From JAGOEY01 sp017997515 (GTDB lineage Bacteria > Pseudomonadota > Gammaproteobacteria > Burkholderiales > Burkholderiaceae_C), in assembly GCA_026314275.1 (NCBI GenBank), contig CP111109.1:1116001-1180000 (forward strand): a stretch of DNA of 64,000 nt, written 5' to 3'. The position numbers and the translations under genes are program-made. The notes below the pieces were generated by a model. It saw only the letters and a program-made list of their open reading frames with translations. It was not told where the DNA came from and did no database searches. Every line of letters starts with the position of its first letter. The stretch's first letter is position 1. Below, piece after piece: positions 60,276 to 64,000 of the stretch.

Positions 60276-60939
60276 TGTGAAACACCCCAGATTTCGCACC
60301 CGCTGCGCGGCCTGGGCGCTGGCCCTCCCCTTCGTGCTGGCGGCCTGCAGCACCACCGAGACCACCCCGGCAAGCCCCGCGCCGCACACCGCTTTGACGG
60401 ACGCGACCATGCTGTCCAAGCCTGCACCGGCAGCAGAACCAGCCGCTACGCCGCCTGCAGAAATCGTCGCCCCCCTCTCGCCCCGCGCCCCCGGTGCCAC
60501 CACCCAGATGCTGGCCTGGGCCGACCGCACACGCGGTCTGCCCTCCACCGAGCTGAGCCTGGAGATCACCCGGCTGCTTGACATTCCTGACAGCCAGCGT
60601 GTGCCGGCCAACGACCTGCAGCTGGCCATTGCGCTGGGCCAGACCCACCTCGCATCCGACCTGCCGCGTGCGCAGGCCGCTGTGCAGAAACTGCTAACCA
60701 ACCAGACCGAAGAAGCCCGCGCGCTGCACCCGCTGGCGCGCCTGGTGGCCGCCCGGCTGGCAGAGCAAAAACGGGTGGAAGAGCAGCTGGACAAACAAAA
60801 CCAGCAGCTGCGCGACCAGCAGCGCCGCATCGACCAGCTCAACGACCGGCTCGAAGCCATGCGCGCGATTGAGCGCAGCCTGACCACCCGGCCCGGCACC
60901 AACGGCACGGCCGCCCCGCAGCGCGCACCCCAACCCTGA
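60265..60939 (+). CDS. qseG: QseG-like lipoprotein
   Basis: 224 residues from the ATG at 60265, overlapping the kinase by 11 bp. Lipobox LAAC (Cys27). Ala/Pro-rich linker, helical middle, and a C-terminal coiled coil (LDKQNQQLRDQQRRIDQLND) ending AIERSLTTRP, matching the end of enterobacterial QseG/YfhG, the outer-membrane lipoprotein that interacts with the GlrK/QseE kinase. Confidence 0.82.
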   Translation: MLINVKHPRFRTRCAAWALALPFVLAACSTTETTPASPAPHTALTDATMLSKPAPAAEPAATPPAEIVAPLSPRAPGATTQMLAWADRTRGLPSTELSLEITRLLDIPDSQRVPANDLQLAIALGQTHLASDLPRAQAAVQKLLTNQTEEARALHPLARLVAARLAEQKRVEEQLDKQNQQLRDQQRRIDQLNDRLEAMRAIERSLTTRPGTNGTAAPQRAPQP

Positions 60940-60946
60940 GCCTCTG

Positions 60947-62359
60947 ATGCCCACCACTGACCAAACGCTCCGCCCCGCCACCAGCCTGCTGGTGGTGGAC
61001 GACGACCCGGACATGCTGCGGCTGCTCTCGATGCGGCTGACCGCTGCGGGTTACCGGGTGATGGCGGTGGCGTCAGCCGAGTCGGCGCTGAACCAGCTGG
61101 AGCTGGAACGGCCTTCGCTGGTGCTGAGCGACGTGCGCCTGCCAGGCAAGGACGGGCTGGCGCTGTTTGACATCGTGCGTGCACGCCACCCGTCGCTGCC
61201 GGTGATTTTGCTGACCGCACACGGCACCATTCCCGACGCGGTGGAGGCCACGGCACGCGGTGTGTTTGGTTACCTCACCAAACCCTTTGACGGCAAAGAG
61301 CTGCTGGAAAAAATTGCCCAGGCGCTGGCCCTGAGCGCCCCGTCCACCAGCTCGGCCCACCCCGCCAGCCGGGGCGACGAGGGCTGGCGCGGCGAGATCG
61401 TCAGCCGCTCCGCACGTATGGAAGAAGTGCTGGCCGAAGCCCGTATGGTGGCCCAGTCCGACGCGAGTGTGCTGCTGCGCGGTGACAGCGGCGCGGGCAA
61501 GGAGCTGCTGGCCCGCGCCATCCACAAGGCCAGCCCGCGTGCCAAAAAACCCTTTGTGGCGGTGAACTGCGGGGCCATCCCCGAGGCACTGCTCGAATCA
61601 GAACTGTTCGGCCACATGAAGGGCGCGTTTACCGACGCCAGCAGCAACCACAAAGGTTTGTTCCAGACCGCCGACGGCGGCACACTGCTGCTCGACGAAA
61701 TCGGCGACATGCCCCCCGCCTTGCAGGTCAAGCTGCTGCGGGTGCTGCAAGAGCGCGCGGTGCGGCCGCTGGGCTCCAGCCAGTCGATCCCGGTGGACGT
61801 GCGCATCATCTCGGCCACCCACCGCGACCTGGAGTCGGCCATGGCGGCGGGCCAGTTCCGGGAAGACCTGTACTACCGGCTCAACGTCGTCACGCTGGCG
61901 CTGCCCACGCTGGGTGAACGGCGCGAAGACATCGCCCTGCTGGCCAACCATTTTCTGAGCCGACTGGCCACCAAATACGGCAAACGCCTGTCGGGTTTTG
62001 CGCCCGAGGCCCTGAAAGCCCTCACCACCGCGGCCTGGCCCGGCAATGTGCGCCAGCTGTACAACGTGGTGGAGCAGGTGTGTGCGCTGTCCAGCACCCC
62101 GCTGATTCCGCTGGCACTGGTGCAGCGGGCACTGCGCACGCCGTCGATCGAGGTGCTGAACTACGCCGACGCCAAACAGAAGTTCGAGCGTGAATACCTG
62201 GTGGGCCTGCTCAAACTCACCGACGGCAACGCCGCCGACGCAGCCCGCCTGGCCGACCGCAACCGCACCGAGTTCTACCGCCTGCTGCAAAAACACGCTC
62301 TCACGCCCGGCCTCTTCAAAGCAGATGGCGCACCCGGCCCCACAGACGCGTCGCCGTAA
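60947..62359 (+). CDS. glrR: Sigma-54-dependent response regulator GlrR/QseF-like
   Basis: 470 residues. Receiver domain with phospho-Asp62 in LVLSDVRLPG; AAA+ domain with Walker A GDSGAGKE (179-186), sigma-54 loop GAFTDA (226-231; usual motif GAFTGA) and Walker B LLLDE; C-terminal Fis-type helix-turn-helix (GNAADAARLADRNRTEFYRL). Seven bp after qseG. Activates sigma-54 promoters; two matching sites lie directly downstream. The Gly-to-Asp change in the sigma-54 loop is a natural variant of a position where NorR mutants become constitutive. Confidence 0.92.
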   Translation: MPTTDQTLRPATSLLVVDDDPDMLRLLSMRLTAAGYRVMAVASAESALNQLELERPSLVLSDVRLPGKDGLALFDIVRARHPSLPVILLTAHGTIPDAVEATARGVFGYLTKPFDGKELLEKIAQALALSAPSTSSAHPASRGDEGWRGEIVSRSARMEEVLAEARMVAQSDASVLLRGDSGAGKELLARAIHKASPRAKKPFVAVNCGAIPEALLESELFGHMKGAFTDASSNHKGLFQTADGGTLLLDEIGDMPPALQVKLLRVLQERAVRPLGSSQSIPVDVRIISATHRDLESAMAAGQFREDLYYRLNVVTLALPTLGERREDIALLANHFLSRLATKYGKRLSGFAPEALKALTTAAWPGNVRQLYNVVEQVCALSSTPLIPLALVQRALRTPSIEVLNYADAKQKFEREYLVGLLKLTDGNAADAARLADRNRTEFYRLLQKHALTPGLFKADGAPGPTDASP

Positions 62360-62366
62360 AGCGACA
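62349..62366. promoter_or_regulatory. Candidate GlrR site 1 (overlaps glrR 3' end)
   Basis: CGTC-GCCGTAAAGC-GACA: one mismatch to the TGTC-N10-GACA site known for GlrR. Confidence 0.5.
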
Positions 62367-62415
62367 GGTGTAAGCCTTTGATTTTGAAAGGTTTTTTTAC
62401 CCGCACACGGCAGCT

Positions 62416-62433
62416 TGTCGCCAAACAGCGACA
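62416..62433. promoter_or_regulatory. Candidate GlrR site 2
   Basis: TGTC-GCCAAACAGC-GACA: perfect match to TGTC-N10-GACA. It shares the inner GCC/AGC bases with site 1 and lies ~110 bp upstream of the sigma-54 promoter, normal for an enhancer. Confidence 0.7.
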
Positions 62434-62494
62434 AAAACACCTGTTTTGTGGGGCATTTGGCGGCCAGACTCCCAAAACACAGCCTGCAACACGG

Positions 62495-62507
62495 CAAGTG
62501 TTTGATT
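62495..62507 (-). promoter_or_regulatory. IHF consensus site
   Basis: On the minus strand AATCAA-ACAC-TTG, a full match to WATCAA-N4-TTR, between the activator sites and the promoter, where IHF normally bends DNA for sigma-54 activators. Confidence 0.6.
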
Positions 62508-62525
62508 TTTAAGGGTTTTTCAGGC

Positions 62526-62541
62526 TGGCATAGGGTTTGCA
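62526..62541 (+). promoter_or_regulatory. Sigma-54 promoter of opgH
   Basis: TGGCATA-GGGT-TTGCA: the -24 GG and -12 GC are at the correct spacing and the TTGCA end is perfect. Predicted start ~62552, only two bases before the annotated opgH ATG. Confidence 0.75.
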
Positions 62542-62553
62542 CTAAACCCTGCC

Positions 62554-64000
62554 ATGAATACCCAGCCCACCCCCATTTCCGCACGCAGCACCTTGCGCGC
62601 CGAACGGCACCCCAACGCAGTCACCGCGCCGCCCATCCACCGGGGCTCGATGGTGCCCGTGCCTTGGCGCGGCTTCTGGAACAGCATCGGCACCGCAGTG
62701 CTGATGTCCCTCACGGGTCGCAGCGGCGGTGGCGAGGAGGCCGACGCCCCTGCCAAACGCCCCATGGCCTGGGTGCGCGCCGCGCGCCGCCGCAGGATGG
62801 TGTTTTTGCTGATCACGCTGATGACCACCACCATCGCAACCACCCTGTTTGCGGGTGTGCAGCCGCAGTACGACAACGCCTGGGTGGAGTACGCGCAGCT
62901 GGGCCTGTTTGCGCTGCTGTCGGCCTGGGTGGTCACCGGGTTCACGACCGCAGTGATGGGTTTTTACGTGGCGCTGCGTGGCGACAAACGCGCCATCTCG
63001 GTTCGCCATGTGCAGGGCCACGCCATGCCTGCCAACGCGCGCACCGCCATCATCATGCCGATCTGCAACGAAGACGTGGCCACCGTGTTTGCGGGTCTGC
63101 GCGCCACGTGTGAGTCGGTTGCGGCCACGGGCAATGCCCGCCATTTCGACGTGTTTGTACTGTCCGACAGCTACACCCCCGAAACCGCCGCCGCCGAACG
63201 CGCCGCCTGGGAAGACCTGCGCGCCGCACTCGCTGCCAGCCCCAACCAGCCACAGGTGGAGGTGTACTACCGCCTGCGCACCCGCCGCAGCCACCGCAAG
63301 GCCGGCAACGTGGCCGACTTCTGCCGCCGCTGGGGCAAAGACTACAAATACATGGTGGTGCTGGACGCCGACAGTGTGATGAGCGGCGACTGCCTCTCGA
63401 ACATGGTCAAACTGATGGAAGCCCACCCCAAAGCCGGCATCATCCAGACCGCCACCCAGGCCATTGGCCACGTCACCCTGCACGCCCGCGCACAGCAGTT
63501 CGCCAGCCGTATGACCGGCCGCCTGTTCACCCTCGGCATGCAGTTCTGGCAGCTGGGTGAGTCGCACTACTGGGGCCACAACGCCATCATCCGGGTGCAA
63601 CCATTCATGGAACACTGCGCGCTGGCCCCCATCAAGGGCTCGGGTGGTATGTCCGGCGGCATCATGTCGCACGACTTTGTTGAAGCCGCCCTGATGCGCC
63701 GCGCGGGTTACGAAGTGTGGCTGGTGTCCGACCTGGTCGGCAGCTACGAACAACAACCGCCAGACCTGTTGAGCGAACTGCAGCGTGACCGCCGCTGGTG
63801 CCAGGGCAACCTGCAAAACAGCCGCCTGATGGCCGAACCCGGCATCAGCCGCGTGCACCGCGCCATGTTTGTGACCGGTGCCATGTCCTACCTTTCGGCC
63901 CCACTGTGGCTGGCCTTCATGACCCTGGGCACCGCGCTCTGGCTGTCGGGCCAGACCGTCACGCCTGACAACTGGCACGTGCTGCCCGCCGAGCTGGTGG
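62554..64000 (+). CDS. opgH: Glucans biosynthesis glucosyltransferase H (3' partial)
   Basis: 482 codons visible, open to the right edge. N-terminal cytoplasmic part, membrane helices (FLLITLMTTTIATTLFAGV; QLGLFALLSAWVVTGFTTAV), then a GT2-type glucosyltransferase domain: TAIIMPICNEDVATVFAGLR, catalytic Asp in MVVLDADSVMSG (~269), SHYWGHNAIIRV and QRDRRWCQGN (~410), all closely matching MdoH/OpgH. It polymerises UDP-glucose into the beta-glucan backbone of osmoregulated periplasmic glucans. No opgG precedes it. A second ATG at 62650 just before the conserved WRGFW region may be the real start if the sigma-54 message needs a leader. Confidence 0.92.
   Translation, partial: MNTQPTPISARSTLRAERHPNAVTAPPIHRGSMVPVPWRGFWNSIGTAVLMSLTGRSGGGEEADAPAKRPMAWVRAARRRRMVFLLITLMTTTIATTLFAGVQPQYDNAWVEYAQLGLFALLSAWVVTGFTTAVMGFYVALRGDKRAISVRHVQGHAMPANARTAIIMPICNEDVATVFAGLRATCESVAATGNARHFDVFVLSDSYTPETAAAERAAWEDLRAALAASPNQPQVEVYYRLRTRRSHRKAGNVADFCRRWGKDYKYMVVLDADSVMSGDCLSNMVKLMEAHPKAGIIQTATQAIGHVTLHARAQQFASRMTGRLFTLGMQFWQLGESHYWGHNAIIRVQPFMEHCALAPIKGSGGMSGGIMSHDFVEAALMRRAGYEVWLVSDLVGSYEQQPPDLLSELQRDRRWCQGNLQNSRLMAEPGISRVHRAMFVTGAMSYLSAPLWLAFMTLGTALWLSGQTVTPDNWHVLPAELV

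Overview
The window is a G+C-rich chromosomal segment from a betaproteobacterium, most likely Burkholderiales/Comamonadaceae (Rhodoferax- or Polaromonas-like; the genus is inference). The evidence is gene content and order (yqgE-ruvX-pyrR-pyrB-pyrC', dusB-fis-purH, a rubredoxin-led pilGHIJ-chpA cluster, a glrK-qseG-glrR locus) and two families of short interspersed repeats lying at gene ends. About 59 genes or gene remnants are supported, together with one tRNA-Met and one intact IS5-family element.

Layout. 1-2.2 kb: the end of a lower-G+C accessory segment with a WG-repeat/O-methyltransferase gene translationally coupled to a histidine phosphatase gene, followed by a candidate integron attC site. 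2.3-14.6 kb: two small hypotheticals, a SWIM/SNF2 helicase, an IclR regulator divergent from an orphan TRAP binding protein, a divergent iron-type ABC permease/ATPase pair, an ankyrin protein and metY. 14.6-18.2 kb: an accessory island with a cupin, brnTA, an unusual MazG-PIN-lysine-rich fusion protein and an IS5-family insertion with CTAA target duplication. 18.2-24.5 kb: plsC, a catalytically dead dihydroorotase, pyrB, pyrR, ruvX, yqgE, and a divergent photolyase. 24.5-26.8 kb: a decayed dicarboxylate transporter, a GntR regulator and pilU. 26.9-36.8 kb: the Pil-Chp twitching chemosensory operon. 36.9-53.1 kb: mostly housekeeping genes (thiD, hemL, an MFS pump, purH-fis-dusB, a YqaA-family membrane protein, a glutathione transferase, ychF, a MOSC protein, a ubiH-like hydroxylase, dsbC, an M61 peptidase, two crotonases). 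53.1-56.6 kb: an ECF sigma factor, a frameshifted membrane anti-sigma-like gene and a divergent von Willebrand A protein. 56.7-58.8 kb: tRNA-Met, a small exported protein, miaB. 58.9-64 kb: glrK-qseG-glrR followed by opgH, which runs off the right edge.

The most informative non-coding structure is the 194-bp gap between glrR and opgH. It holds two TGTC-N10-GACA sites, an IHF consensus match and a correctly spaced sigma-54 promoter, which predicts that the GlrK/GlrR system controls osmoregulated periplasmic glucan synthesis here. Other leading observations are the MazG-PIN fusion, repeat copies exapted into the coding sequences of chpA and a secreted-protein gene, a GC-rich hairpin repeat with compensatory arm changes sitting directly after stop codons, and a homopolymer frameshift in the anti-sigma gene.
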